A stretch of 64,000 nucleotides of DNA from positions 1-64,000 of the forward strand of contig JAKCPI010031656.1 in NCBI GenBank assembly GCA_023213315.1, in the 5' to 3' direction. The notes under the pieces are model-generated. The model was not told the DNA's origin. It saw only the letters and a program-made list of their open reading frames with translations, and made no database searches. Below are positions 54,201 through 60,272 of the stretch, one piece after another. Both the position numbers and the translations under genes were made by a program. Numbering within the stretch: position 1 is the first letter of the stretch; the number at the start of each line of letters is the position of its first letter. Source of the stretch: Euborellia annulipes. Its lineage: Eukaryota; Arthropoda; Insecta; Dermaptera; Anisolabididae.

Positions 54201-54913
54201 AATTAAAGTTTTTTTTTTTTTTATATAAATTATTTTTTTTTTAAAAAAAAAAAAAATTTTTTTAAAAAAAGTCCAATTATCAGAGTCATCCAAAGAAGAA
54301 GTGTAGACGAGAAGGTTGATCTAAAGGGAAAATCTGAAGAGCTCTCTGAAATCTTGAGAATTATTCAAATTAATTTCAAATATGAACAAGCCTCAAGTTC
54401 CTGAGAGTTTGGATTTTTATTACATTATAATCAACTTCAATTCCGTCACATTCTAAAAAATACCTATAAAATATTCTAAAGATTTCATATTCTCTTGGTA
54501 ATCCATTAATCCTCAAATCATGATGTGTATTTAGGCCTTCACAGTTGTTATCATTAACTTAATAAAAGAATTTTGATAAAATTACCTCCGAAAAGTTGTG
54601 AAACCTCGTCGATCCAAAGTTTGTAGCGGTCGGTCATCTGGATCTGTTCGAGCATCGATGAGCCTTGATTGGTTTTCCAGTTGCCAGAGATAGATTTGCG
54701 CATGAAGGCCTTGTAGTTGGTACCGATACGTTGCACATGAATATCGTATTTGGTGTCAAGGTATGGCTCAAGGGTGGCATATCGGTCGGCCGCTAGCGCC
54801 AACACAGATGCTACATCGTGCAACTCTTGCAATGTACCCAGGCGTACTTTCGCAAGGCCTCCGTGCGCGTGGCCCGCCTTCAACACGCACGGTAATGGAC
54901 CTGTCGCTCCCGC
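21204..54913 (-). CDS. Syn: Synapsin, 3' part (five exons)
   Basis: Synapsins tether synaptic vesicles to actin and regulate the reserve pool. Minus-strand exons are 54913-54586, 45400-45252, 41322-41257, 38804-38609 and 21409-21204. They agree in phase and total 314 residues plus stop. The first two encode the ATP-grasp-like domain [25 protein letters not shown], the loop [18 protein letters not shown] and [14 protein letters not shown]. Then come a Q-rich linker ([11 protein letters not shown]), a Ser/Pro/Gln-rich exon starting [17 protein letters not shown] with a PKA-like RRDS, and domain E ending [18 protein letters not shown]. Start and N-terminal exons are missing and probably lie beyond the window. 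The last exon's acceptor (TTGAG at 21410-21414) is weak; an in-phase alternative (TTGCAG, exon starting at 21388) removes seven residues. The 22-codon Q-rich exon rests on splice sites and phase. Introns are 3.9-17 kb except one of 2.5 kb. Confidence 0.93.
21421..21445. repeat. (TC)n/(GA)n microsatellite
   Basis: A TC dinucleotide run lies only about 10 bp upstream (gene-wise) of the proposed acceptor of the last synapsin exon. On the gene strand it reads as GA repeats, so it supplies purines where a pyrimidine tract would be expected. Confidence 0.9.
21716..21849. mobile_element. hAT-type MITE, complete, 8-bp TSD
   Basis: A 134-bp element runs from CATGGGCGTAACTAG to CTAGTTACGCCCTTG. It is flanked by the exact direct repeat ATGGATAC at 21708-21715 and 21850-21857. 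An 8-bp duplication and the CAxGGGCG-type end fit the hAT superfamily. This is the reference copy for the fragments at 1-134 and 593-649. Confidence 0.85.
22190..22736. mobile_element. Nested pair of inverted-end elements
   Basis: The outer ends TGATATGCTCGAGAGTGGAG (left) and the inverted CTCCACTCTCGAGAATATCA (right) pair with few mismatches. Inside, a second element at about 22294-22669 has ends TTAAAGGCAGG and CCTGCCTTAA and a body rich in CGATTTATCGTAACGA-type words. The inner element appears inserted in the outer one. Neither has coding capacity. Confidence 0.65.
23280..23460. repeat. Copy of the unclassified repeat of 3490-3850
   Basis: The shared end reads TGCACGAAGCACCAGGGG and TAAATAACCGGGG. 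It sits between two A/T homopolymer runs (23258-23277 and 23520-23542), which suggests a retroposed sequence with oligo-A/T borders. Confidence 0.45.
23632..23870. repeat. GTGCGGGGTCGGCGGACC repeat
   Basis: A GC-rich block shares CGGGGTCGGCGGACCTCA, TTTTTGCAACCGGAA, AGGCCGGCCCGT and GAAGAGACAGACATAC with the inverted copy at 41828-42012, and its first part with 53526-53665. No protein frame is conserved between copies, so it is probably the untranslated part of a retroelement or a SINE. Confidence 0.6.
25241..25434. repeat. Inverted repeat carrying a hammerhead-like motif
   Basis: The arms GATGGATAGCTATGGGCAGG and the inverted CCTGCCCATAATTATCCATC bracket about 190 bp. Further inside, TCAATAAAAAAGACTC pairs with GAGTCTTTTATTGA. 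The arms are two facing copies of one repeat end; the minus-strand copy keeps a full hammerhead core, the plus copy only the GAAAC half. Confidence 0.7.
25300..25346 (-). ncRNA. Hammerhead-ribozyme-like motif, core intact
   Basis: Reading the minus strand: TTGGA, core CTGAGGA (25341-25335), stem II GGCTCTT/AAGAACC with one C-A mismatch and an extra T before it, GAAA-C, triplet TTC, then TCCAA. The final TCCAA pairs exactly with TTGGA as stem I. All residues invariant in hammerheads (CUGANGA, GAAA, NUH) are present. The extra base before stem II departs from the classical form, and stem III is minimal, so cleavage would need a dimer, as in Penelope-type hammerheads. Confidence 0.5.
25616..25970. 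mobile_element. MITE with 34-bp inverted ends
   Basis: The left end TGTGAGCGTCCACATGAAAA and the right end TTTTCATGTGGACGGTCACA are inverted copies that continue to CAAATCTTC with two mismatches. The body includes paired runs of T and A and no coding frame. A solo end is at about 15345-15392 in the same orientation as the right end. Confidence 0.75.
30042..30260 (+). repeat. tRNA-derived SINE, type II tRNA head
   Basis: The head has a box-A-like TAGCCGAGGGG at 30051 and a box-B-like TTCAAATCC at about 30106. Between them TGAG...CTCA can form the long variable arm of a Leu/Ser-type tRNA. A tRNA-unrelated body follows (CTGAGGAAGGAAATGGGAAC ... AGACATAG). The acceptor stem does not close, so this is a SINE or tRNA-related repeat, not a tRNA gene. 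Confidence 0.6.
30470..30660. repeat. GCAATATTG-rich irregular repeat
   Basis: At least ten words of the type CAATATTGC, GCAACATTG or GCAATATT recur at irregular 10-25 bp spacing in both orientations. They are bracketed by CAGCACGGAATATTGCA and GCAATATTTTGTGCTG, which are inverted copies. This looks like a decayed inverted-end element or minisatellite. Confidence 0.55.
32642..32869. repeat. Inverted repeat with hammerhead-like end
   Basis: The arms AGGAAGAGGAGATATCAGCC and the inverted GGCTGACATCCTCCTCTTCT enclose about 230 bp. CAAACAGGAGAGC also pairs with GCTCTCCTGTTTG, and CTCAATCCAGAAGACGTTTC with an inverted relative. As at 25241 and 57451, two copies of one repeat face each other, with the ribozyme-like sequence reading outwards. 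Confidence 0.7.
32697..32747 (-). ncRNA. Hammerhead-ribozyme-like motif, core intact
   Basis: Minus strand: AGAA, core CTGATGA (32742-32736), stem II GGGTTT/AAAGCC (five of six pairs, plus one extra T), GAAACGTC (32710-32703), then TTCT pairing with AGAA as a four-pair stem I. The palindromic ACGT allows dimeric stem III, with cleavage expected after GUC. This is the closest match in the window to the hammerhead consensus, apart from the extra base before stem II. Confidence 0.5.
32932..33285. mobile_element. hAT-like MITE, imperfect 8-bp TSD
   Basis: The ends GAGCGTTTTCCAAACT and AGTTTGGAAACCACTG are inverted copies of a common hAT terminus. The flanks TCTTAAGG and TCTTAATG match at seven of eight positions. 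The body contains a G run and AT-rich sequence without coding capacity. Confidence 0.65.
33333..33592. mobile_element. hAT-type MITE, exact 8-bp TSD
   Basis: A 260-bp element runs from CATGGGCGTAGCCAG to CTGGCTACGCCCATG. Exact direct repeats TCAGTAAG lie at 33325-33332 and 33593-33600. Its centre is AT-rich between G-rich flanks. It interrupts the left arm of the inverted repeat 33292-35880. Confidence 0.88.
34165..34784 (+). repeat. Hairpin-ended repeat, best-preserved copy
   Basis: It begins near AATATATAGAGAGAGAAAGT and continues through a (GT)n stretch after ACATGGTCTGTCTG, CAAAATATCTCAAGAACGAA and AATCGACCAAAGAGTACTAG. It ends in the palindrome CACAACTTTC ... GAAAGTTGTGTG closing on ACACCAGATTTTTT. 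One end is a long palindrome and the other is plain, so it is not a standard inverted-end MITE. Confidence 0.65.
36563..36733 (+). other. Open frame without ATG, possible decayed coding remnant
   Basis: Fifty-six sense codons read [20 protein letters not shown] and then [16 protein letters not shown] to a TGA at 36731-36733. The composition is protein-like for such AT-rich DNA, but there is no start codon or convincing acceptor, and the opposite strand is open too. I do not recognise it; a fragment of a transposon protein is the best guess. Confidence 0.2.
37146..38075. repeat. Inverted repeat around a hairpin-family copy
   Basis: The text ACCATCTATTGCAATAGTAT ... GGTAGTTAGGCAGCCCAA at 37148-37200 recurs inverted at 38027-38075. 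Between them is an inverted copy of the hairpin-ended repeat. A related piece is at 56829-56950. The right arm ends at the TA where the mariner MITE 38077-38276 is inserted. Confidence 0.65.
37351..37970 (-). repeat. Hairpin-ended repeat, inverted copy
   Basis: This is the same family as 34165-34784 in the opposite orientation. Its palindrome is almost perfect: ACAACTTTCTCTTACC pairs with GGTAAGAGAAAGTTGT over 16 bp with a 3-nt loop. The outer arms TGGTGTGA and TCACACCA also pair. Confidence 0.7.
38077..38276. mobile_element. Tc1/mariner-type MITE, second copy
   Basis: The ends CAGTGAGAGACAATATTAAG and CTTAATATTGTCCCTCACTG are long inverted repeats, as in 2952-3162. The left flank is TA; the right flank is TT, so one target base has changed. 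The adjacent tract at 38345-38390 contains a further hairpin (AATGAGAAATAAAAATGCTG and its inverse). Confidence 0.8.
39875..40051. mobile_element. hAT-type MITE, exact 8-bp TSD
   Basis: The ends CAGAGGTTCCCAACT and AGTTGGGAGCCATTG are the widespread hAT terminus type. Direct repeats ATCTAAAA lie at 39867-39874 and 40052-40059. It is 177 bp long, with a CCACGGACC/GGTCCACGG inner inversion. Confidence 0.88.
40061..40449. mobile_element. MITE with 3-bp TSD, copy 1
   Basis: The ends CAGGTCTATTTTCTAAGAAA and TTTTTAGAGAATAGACCTG are inverted. The flanks are AAT on both sides (40058-40060 and 40450-40452). It contains many AACGTTAA/TTAACGCC words. It abuts the right target duplication of the neighbouring hAT MITE, so the two insertions overlap in target sequence. 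Copy 2 is at 48662-49072. Confidence 0.75.
41828..42012 (-). repeat. Inverted copy of the GGGGTCGGC repeat
   Basis: Read on the minus strand it gives GCGGGGTCGGCGGGCCTCAC, TTTTTGCAACCGGAA, AGGCCGGCCCGTC and GAAGAGACAGACATAC, as at 23632-23870. It then continues to CTTAGCCATCTATCGGCCTC. Confidence 0.6.
42396..42491 (+). CDS. Orphan internal exon candidate, antisense to synapsin
   Basis: A 96-nt block (32 codons) follows a long pyrimidine tract and acceptor TTCTCTTTTTTGTAG and ends at a perfect GTAAGT donor. It is GC-richer than its surroundings. In frame 1 it reads [20 protein letters not shown] and [12 protein letters not shown] with no stop; a second frame is also open. It lies on the strand opposite to synapsin, in its intron. 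I do not recognise the protein and found no partner exon, so it may be an exon of a large interleaved gene, a captured fragment, or chance. Confidence 0.35.
44451..44577. mobile_element. hAT-type MITE, exact 8-bp TSD
   Basis: A 127-bp element runs from GGCCGAAACTAGGAG to CTAGATCCGGCCCTG. Exact direct repeats CTCTAACA lie at 44443-44450 and 44578-44585. The C-rich right end and the CCGGCCCTG terminus match the partial ends at 27235 and 51127 (CAGGGCCGG). Confidence 0.8.
45768..45930. repeat. Two-copy tandem repeat
   Basis: The unit CCTAAAATTTTGGTCAAATC ... TTCGAATGGATACCAAACG occurs twice in direct orientation about 110 bp apart, with a third shorter echo (TTTACCGTTTTGAATGCATA) just after. 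It is AT-rich and non-coding. Confidence 0.6.
46101..46255. repeat. Short foldback element
   Basis: The left arm GTGAAATAAA ... CGCCTCGCTTTTCTGATTTA pairs with the right arm TATAAATCAGAACAGCGAGG ... TTTATTTCAC over about 50 bp, with a ~55-bp loop. It is a MITE-like foldback; no target duplication was identified. Confidence 0.65.
47666..47913. mobile_element. hAT-type MITE, exact 8-bp TSD, with hairpin relic
   Basis: The ends CAAGGGCGGATCCAGG and CCTTGTATTCACCCTTG are bounded by CTTTGAAA at 47658-47665 and 47914-47921. Inside is a decayed relative of the CTGGTGTGAC palindrome. It is about 80 percent like the element at 52496-52754. Confidence 0.85.
48662..49072. mobile_element. MITE with 3-bp TSD, copy 2
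   Basis: The ends CAGGTCTATTCTCTAAAAAC and GTTTTTAGAGAATAGACCTG are an exact inverted pair. Flanks are CAA at 48659-48661 and 49073-49075. It splits a locally duplicated sequence: TTTTAAATT...CTGGCCAATC...GCGCCCTG occurs on both sides (48570-48616 and 49078-49134). Confidence 0.8.
52496..52754. mobile_element. hAT-type MITE, exact 8-bp TSD, with hairpin relic
   Basis: A 259-bp element runs from CAAGGGCGGATCCAGA to CTGTATCCATCCTTG. Direct repeats ATTACGTA lie at 52488-52495 and 52755-52762. It is a sister copy of 47666-47913, including the inner TGGTGTGACTGGTCGCACAA palindrome relic. Confidence 0.88.
52998..53090 (+). repeat. tRNA-like sequence with long variable arm (SINE head)
   Basis: It has a box-A-like TGGCTAATCGG and a box-B-like GGGTTCAAATCCC. 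AGTTG/CAACT forms a type II variable arm, and an A run follows after CTCCTACT. The 5' GGAG and 3' CTCC could close an acceptor stem, but the anticodon arm is poor. It is a tRNA-derived SINE head or tRNA pseudogene rather than a functional tRNA. Confidence 0.5.
53526..53665 (+). repeat. Partial copy of the GGGGTCGGC repeat
   Basis: It shares CTTATTCCCGCGGTGCGGGG, TCGGCGGACC and the CCCTCCACTCCC-type pyrimidine stretch with 23632-23870, then diverges. Confidence 0.5.
54376..54558 (-). pseudogene. Possible retroelement ORF1-type remnant
   Basis: Sixty codons on the minus strand include the string [20 protein letters not shown], which resembles the LRIxGxPE motif of LINE/LTR ORF1-type proteins, and then [19 protein letters not shown]. 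It has no start codon and ends at TGA. It lies just downstream of a synapsin donor site and is not in frame with that exon across a splice. The match is short, so this is tentative. Confidence 0.3.
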
Positions 54914-55379
54914 CTAAAACAACACAAATGCAGACAATGAATTAGAAAAAAATATTTAATTATTAGCTGCCTTATTTTCTAAAAAAAAATTTTCTTATTC
55001 AAAATTTTAATTTATATAATTAACTCATTTATCACTACGAGATGAATATGAGATGAAGAAATTGTAATAATCCTAATCCTGATCAAATTGATGAAGCAAA
55101 TAAAATTTTTTATTTCTGTTTTATGTCTTTTTGTTTTGTAAAATAAAATTTATTTAGGCATTAATACTTTTTATGCGCTTATTGATATATATGTTCGTTT
55201 AACTTTTACTAAAGTAACATAATATTATATTATCCGTAACAAAAGTTTTTGGTTAAAAGATGAATTTACTTTACATATTATTTCTTTATTTGTTTATAAA
55301 AATATTTCCATGTCGTCTTAAGGTTTTTAAATGCTTTTATTAACTTAGTCTTTCAAAATCACCAACTTTGAGTCTTTGT

Positions 55380-55765
55380 CCCGATGAGCTAGAAGTGTGA
55401 AATTTGATATTTAAGGGTCATTTTTGATGACGCAAATAGTGAGTTGGGTTTTACCAAAATTGACCAAACTAATGTGGTACTTTATTTGAAACCTTACGCG
55501 TATTAATCTAATTTCAATAGACTTCCCGATGAGCTAGAGATATGAAATTTAATATTTAAGGGTCATTTTTGATGACGCAAATAGTGAGTTGGGTTTTACC
55601 AAAATTGATCAAACTAATGTGGCACTTTTTACCCCACGCATATTAATCTAATTTTAAAAGACTTCCCGATGAGCTAGAGATGTGAAATTTGATATTTAAG
55701 GGTCATTTTTGATGACGCAAATAGTGAGCCGGGTTTTAGCAAAATTGACAAAACTAATGTACTTT
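55380..55765. repeat. Triplicate ~140-bp tandem repeat
   Basis: Three direct copies start at 55380, 55525 and 55665 (periods 145 and 140). Each has CCCGATGAGCTAGA, GATATTTAAGGGTCATTTTT, GATGACGCAAATAGTGAG and AAAATTGA..AAACTAATGT. The copies are over 90 percent alike, so the expansion is fairly recent. It is non-coding. Confidence 0.85.
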
Positions 55766-55860
55766 ATTTCAGGCATCCTGCCTTCTTTTTTCTAATACTC
55801 TATAATGAAAAAGACCAAAAAGTTTAAAATAAAAATAGTATAATAAAAAAACTTTTTAAA

Positions 55861-56116
55861 AAAATGCTTTTATATAAATTGAACTAAAAAGAGAGAAACA
55901 AATTTAATTTAATTGTTCTTGTTAAAATTGTTGAATATTTATGACTTAAAATAAAAGCGTGGGGCGCTTTAAAGTGATTCCGAGGCTCTAAGTATATACA
56001 ATTCCTTAAGCTATGAAGCCCCACGCTTTTATTTTAAGTCATAAATATTCAACAATTTTAACAAGAACAATTAAATTATTTCTCTCTATTTAGTTCAATT
56101 TAAATAAAAGCATTTT
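55861..56116. repeat. Near-perfect long palindrome
   Basis: The left arm 55861-55965 and right arm 56018-56116 are inverted copies over about 100 bp with only a few differences, separated by about 52 bp. The inner borders are AAAAGCGTGGGGC and GCCCCACGCTTTT; the outer borders are AAAATGCTTTTAT and ATAAAAGCATTTT. It is a foldback-type element or a recent inverted duplication. It would form a long hairpin RNA within the synapsin transcript. Confidence 0.85.
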
Positions 56117-56608
56117 TTTTTTATTATATTTTCTTGAATCCGAGTCGCATCTCATGTCTCTTCTTTGTTTTTCGATGGGTGCAAAAATAAAAGATCTCTC
56201 TGTAATCACCAGACAAAACTTTACTTTAGCATTTAATATTTAAATTTTAATCAACAAAATTATTATTTGCCAATTTTTTATCATCGTGATAAATATTTTT
56301 AAAGAAAATTAATGATTGTATTTCCTTGTACACGTTTTGGCCATTTCTGAAAGATAAAAAAATTTCTTTTATTAAAATGTCTGATAGAAATTAAATTGAG
56401 ATACTGGCTAATGATTCGTGACTGATTGAAAGGTTTGAGGCTTTTTATAAATGATCTGACAATACCAATATAATAGTGCAAAAAAAAAAATAATTAATCC
56501 ACACTCATCAAGGACTGGAAAAGTAGTGGGAATAATATAAAAACACGAACGAGCGGAGTATAAAACAACACCTCTAATAAATTTTTATACTATTTTCACT
56601 TGTAAATC

Positions 56609-57310
56609 AATATATAGGGAGGAAGTATTGAATTCATATCAAAAAGTCAATATCGAGATTTTGAAAGACATTCACATTTTGAAGGTCGACCCAAAAAAGT
56701 TAGTCCTTCAAAATTTAAAAACAAATTTTATAAATTTATTCAAGTTAGGCGCCCTGCTGACATACACTAAACTTTTGAATAAAATCGCTAAAAGAGAGTA
56801 CAAGTAGGCCTACTTTACTACTTTACTGATGTATCATAGTATTGAGAGTAATGCCCGGTAGTTAGGCAGCCCAAATGGCAGCTTGACTGTGCGAGAAATA
56901 CCTTTTTCAAAGCAGATAATTGGCCTAACGATCCTTTCTAACAAAAAATTTATTTTTTTAATTAAAAGATAAATCTAAATAAAACTTATCTCAGAAAATG
57001 CTTTAGCAATAGATGGAACTTGTTCCCTTTTTTCGATTTTCTCTAAATTGCCTCTTTAACAGTTTTAATTATAATTCATAAATTAATTATTTTTTAGTTG
57101 CTCTGTATATTCTCATCTCATATTCTTCCTAAAGTTATTTGAAGCACACTTTACTCTTGTGCCTATTTGCATTTGATATTTCAGATTGATCATTGTGTTG
57201 ATTAAAGAGAAAGAGTGAAAGAGAATAAATCCAATCATTTTAAAATATTCCAATTCGAAATACGAAAGGGAAAAAAATATTATGATCAAGCGGTATTAAC
57301 ATAAATTTGA
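56609..57310 (+). repeat. Decayed hairpin-ended repeat with an insertion
   Basis: It starts AATATATAGGGAGGAAGTAT and keeps AGTCAATATCGAGATTTTGA and AATCGCTAAAAGAGAGTAC. It is then interrupted at about 56829-56990 by the TATTGAGAGTAATGCCCGGT repeat also seen at 37146 and 38027. It resumes with TTTTCTCTAAATTGC. The terminal palindrome is lost. Confidence 0.5.
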
Positions 57311-57507
57311 TGGGAACTAAATATATTTCAATACCGGGCCCTTCCTCCCTCCCCCCAAAATAAAAATAAACCTTCGCAAAAACAAAAAATTATTTTTTTT
57401 TAAATATTTGAAGAAATAAAGTGGCTGTTGTATTCAAACAATAATAGATGAAAGGAGCAGGCAGCCAGGTTAATTACCGATCTCCACGAAATGAAACTCT
57501 CTGTTAA

Positions 57508-57550
57508 GGAAACAGTTTCGGCTTTAATGAAATAACGTCATCATCAGTCC
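57508..57550 (-). ncRNA. Hammerhead-like motif, left arm
   Basis: Minus strand: GGA, core CTGATGA (57547-57541), a weak stem II closing on GCC, GAAAC, then TGTT and TCC pairing with GGA. The invariant core bases and a GUU triplet are present, but stem I is only three pairs and stem II is poor. Confidence 0.4.
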
Positions 57551-57826
57551 ATTTATCGAGAGTGTGAGCTCAAATAACAAAGCATTGAGTCAAATTGTGG
57601 AGTTGGTGTGTATTATATATAAATTTTTTGTATAAAATACAAAGCAATGCAATCAAAATTGTTTTGATTAATCAAAACAATTTTGTATCTCAAACTTGGC
57701 GCATCGTATAAGCTAATTGCATTGCTTTGTATTTTATACAAATAATTTATGTATAATACATTACCAACTGACAACTCCACAATATGACTCAATGATTTAT
57801 CATTTGAGTCCATACTCTTGATAAGT

Positions 57827-57869
57827 GGACTGATGATGGCGTTATTTCATTAAAGCTGAAACTGTTTCT
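57827..57869 (+). ncRNA. Hammerhead-like motif, right arm
   Basis: Plus strand: GGA, core CTGATGA (57830-57836), weak stem II ending in GCT, GAAAC, TGTT, then TCT (one wobble with GGA). It is the inverted partner of the motif at 57508-57550, with the same core conserved in both arms. Confidence 0.4.
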
Positions 57870-59754
57870 TAAATAGAGAGTTTCATTTAGTGGAGACTAA
57901 CTGCCTGGCTTCCTGCTCCTTTCAGCTATTTTTGTTTTTTAAAATATTTCAGACTCGTAAAACTATTTGGGACAAAATGGCCAAATTTATTTAGACTGAA
58001 CATTCAGTATTTTTATAAACAAATTTCTATATATTTTCTCCTTCAATTTTCAAACTAAAGATCATATAATTTTGAATATGAGTTTTTTTTTCCATTATGT
58101 TATTATCTCAAAAGATCTAATTTCTTATGAAATATCTAACAACACATAAATGTAGGCAAATCACTTTTTAATAGACATTCAGTAGATTTTGTATGAATAT
58201 TAATTTATTAGAAAATGAAATACATTTATGAATTTTCGAAGGCTATTATGCTACCTGTACTTCTGTAACACAAACAACCAACAACAACAACAGCACTGAT
58301 CTATTATGTATACTTATTTATATCAGATTTGAATAATTTTGTTTTATGTATTCACTCACGAAGGTTTGATAATTTCACTATTTAACCAAGTATAATAATA
58401 TATTCCGAAATGGAAACTTCTATTTTTTGGAGGTCAGCCTTTGCCCTATTGACCCTGGGTTCTGTTTTTAATATAATTGTCTTTGACGGGAGGACATTAA
58501 AAAGCCACGTTTAATAACCAGCTAGTAGAACGAAAGTTGTCTTGACTAACTCCAGCCAGTCATAATAATAATAACTAGAGTAGAAGAAGTATGTAAATCC
58601 ATTTGGCAAGCCATGAATAAATTTTGTCGATTTAGAAATTATTCTCCATTTGTGGCAGTCCACCCTGTCCCTGTTTACATTTATTTATATGCGTAATTTG
58701 TGTCCCCCTCTTTTTTACTCTGGCATTGGGGCGAACCCAACCTAAGATTGCCATAAACTTCAAATGATGTCACTACTTAAGCATATTTCATTCAGTCTTT
58801 ACAGTTCATGGCCAGATATCACATTAACTTGCGCACATTTTTAATGTGGATTTTTTGAATATAATATATTTTAGATCTATATTTAGATATTGAACTTAGA
58901 TGGCAGACATGTTTAATGGATAATAATGGATTATCTTTGTTTATTTAAATTTTTATTCAAAGATGACGAGATATCTTATCTTTTAATTTATTTTTATTTT
59001 TCTCTCACTATGATAAATAAAATAAGCATCTATGTGTAGGGTCAAGGCTCTGGCTTTCTAATTAAGGGGTTAGTAGTGCACTTCCCTGGTTAAGCTTACA
59101 ATAAAATAATTAGCCAGCCATTAATTTATATAAATAGGGATCGATAGCGGTTATCATAACATTTATCATTAATCTCTAAAACACATCGAACCAGAGGATA
59201 AAAAGTAATCGTGAAAATATATTTTGAATAAATTTGGATTAAAATATATTTATAGAATTTTTACATGAATAAATTAACTTACACATCGAATTCAATAATT
59301 ATGTAAATTGGAGATGAATAATTTTATGGGAAAAGTGACTCATTTGAAAATTAATTTTTCTTTTGGATTGAATAATTTACTAAATATAAATTACTGTAAT
59401 CGTGGACAATCCTCAGGAGAGGATTGGGGACGATTTACCCGAACTCTGGCCATTTTCGCTTTAAAGGACAGTAGATTAGAAGAAAATGATTGGCATCAAT
59501 ATATTTATGATTAAAATTAAAAGCCATCCTAGAATTACAGTTATTGTTTATATCAATATATTAATTTAGAGTTAGAATTACAATATATTAATTACTTATA
59601 TAGCCAATACCAATATCTGTATCAGTCAAAAGTATATAACTTTGCATTCCTAGAGAACTTAGAGACGTGATTAATTAATCCGGAATAAAAAACAGAAGAA
59701 AATGCAGCCAGGATTTTTTCCTTAAAAAAAATATTTGAAGTGGCTGTTGTATTC

Positions 59755-59985
59755 CTTCACTTATTGTTTAAAAAAATTCAAAAGCTGACGTTGATTAAAG
59801 CCATCTTCGGAGCTGTTAGCTGTCATTATATATACTTAATATTTGCTTTTGTATTCAGTTTTGACTTTTGATATAACATTAGAAAAATATTTTTTTGTTT
59901 AATAAAAAATTGTTTCTTTCTTCTATCAGTAATACAATATTTCTTTTGTGCCTAATGTGACAATTAACTCCAGGGCAGTACAAAA
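59755..59985 (-). repeat. Second copy of the 5915-6115 repeat
   Basis: Reverse complement of the CIAO3-intron repeat: GTACTGCCCTGGAGTTAATT, TTAGGCACAAAAGAAATATT and TCTAATGTTATATCAAA. The hammerhead-like end is CAGCTCCGAAGATGGCTTTA followed by AACGTCAGCT, where the GCCGA segment has been lost. A further partial end is at about 60366-60400 (CTCCGATGATTGCTTTAAAT and AAAACGTCAGC). Confidence 0.6.
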
Positions 59986-60112
59986 TCTCAGATATGATTA
60001 GAGAGATGACGCTAATTTATTTATTTTAAATATTTTTTAATAAGATTAAACCATTTGAAAAATTTAAATTGTATAAGCAGATATACATGCGTCGGAGTGT
60101 TGGTTGCATAGC

Positions 60113-60272
60113 TTAAGGGGCGGGTCTCGAAAAACCGTTATGAACCGATTCAGAAGCTGGTTATTCTAGGAGGCAAGAGATGGCGTTAGTTCTGCCCATA
60201 GGGGATTTGAGGTCGATAGCTTCAAAATTATGGCTCCTGGAACCTCTCAAAATCAGCACCTCGAGACCTTAA
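60113..60272. mobile_element. TTAA-flanked MITE, short copy
   Basis: TTAA lies at both ends. The left interior reads GGGGCGGGTCTCGAAAAACC and the right AATCAGCACCTCGAGACC. GGCAAGAGATGGCGTTAGTT is shared with 16913-17314. Most of the middle is deleted (160 bp in total). Confidence 0.7.

Larger units (their letters stand above)
45401..54585. other. Synapsin intron (9.2 kb) between domain-C exons
   Basis: No nested gene is supported. It contains the listed tandem repeat, inverted repeats, hAT-type and 3-bp-TSD MITEs, a SINE head and a possible retroelement ORF1 remnant. Unlisted parts include another hAT-like end pair at about 50314-50415 (CAGCGATTCTCAAACT and AGTTTGAAAACCTCTG, duplication not found), a hAT-like end at 51127, and a hammerhead-like remnant near 53843-53890 (CCTGAGGA but GAGATGTC instead of GAAACGTC). 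Confidence 0.5.
57451..57925. repeat. Long inverted repeat with two hammerhead-like motifs
   Basis: The arms AAAGGAGCAGGCAGCCAGGT and the inverted relative CTGCCTGGCTTCCTGCTCCT bracket about 475 bp. Pairing runs almost to the centre, where CAAAATTGTTTTGA meets its inverse in a 32-bp perfect palindrome near 57655-57686. One hammerhead-like motif is in each arm, both reading outwards. Confidence 0.75.

Noticed and set aside
59308..59514. 68-codon plus-strand frame with GQSSGEDWGRF
   Set aside because: Looks somewhat protein-like in the middle, but has no splice sites, no recognised domain and lies in AT-rich DNA.
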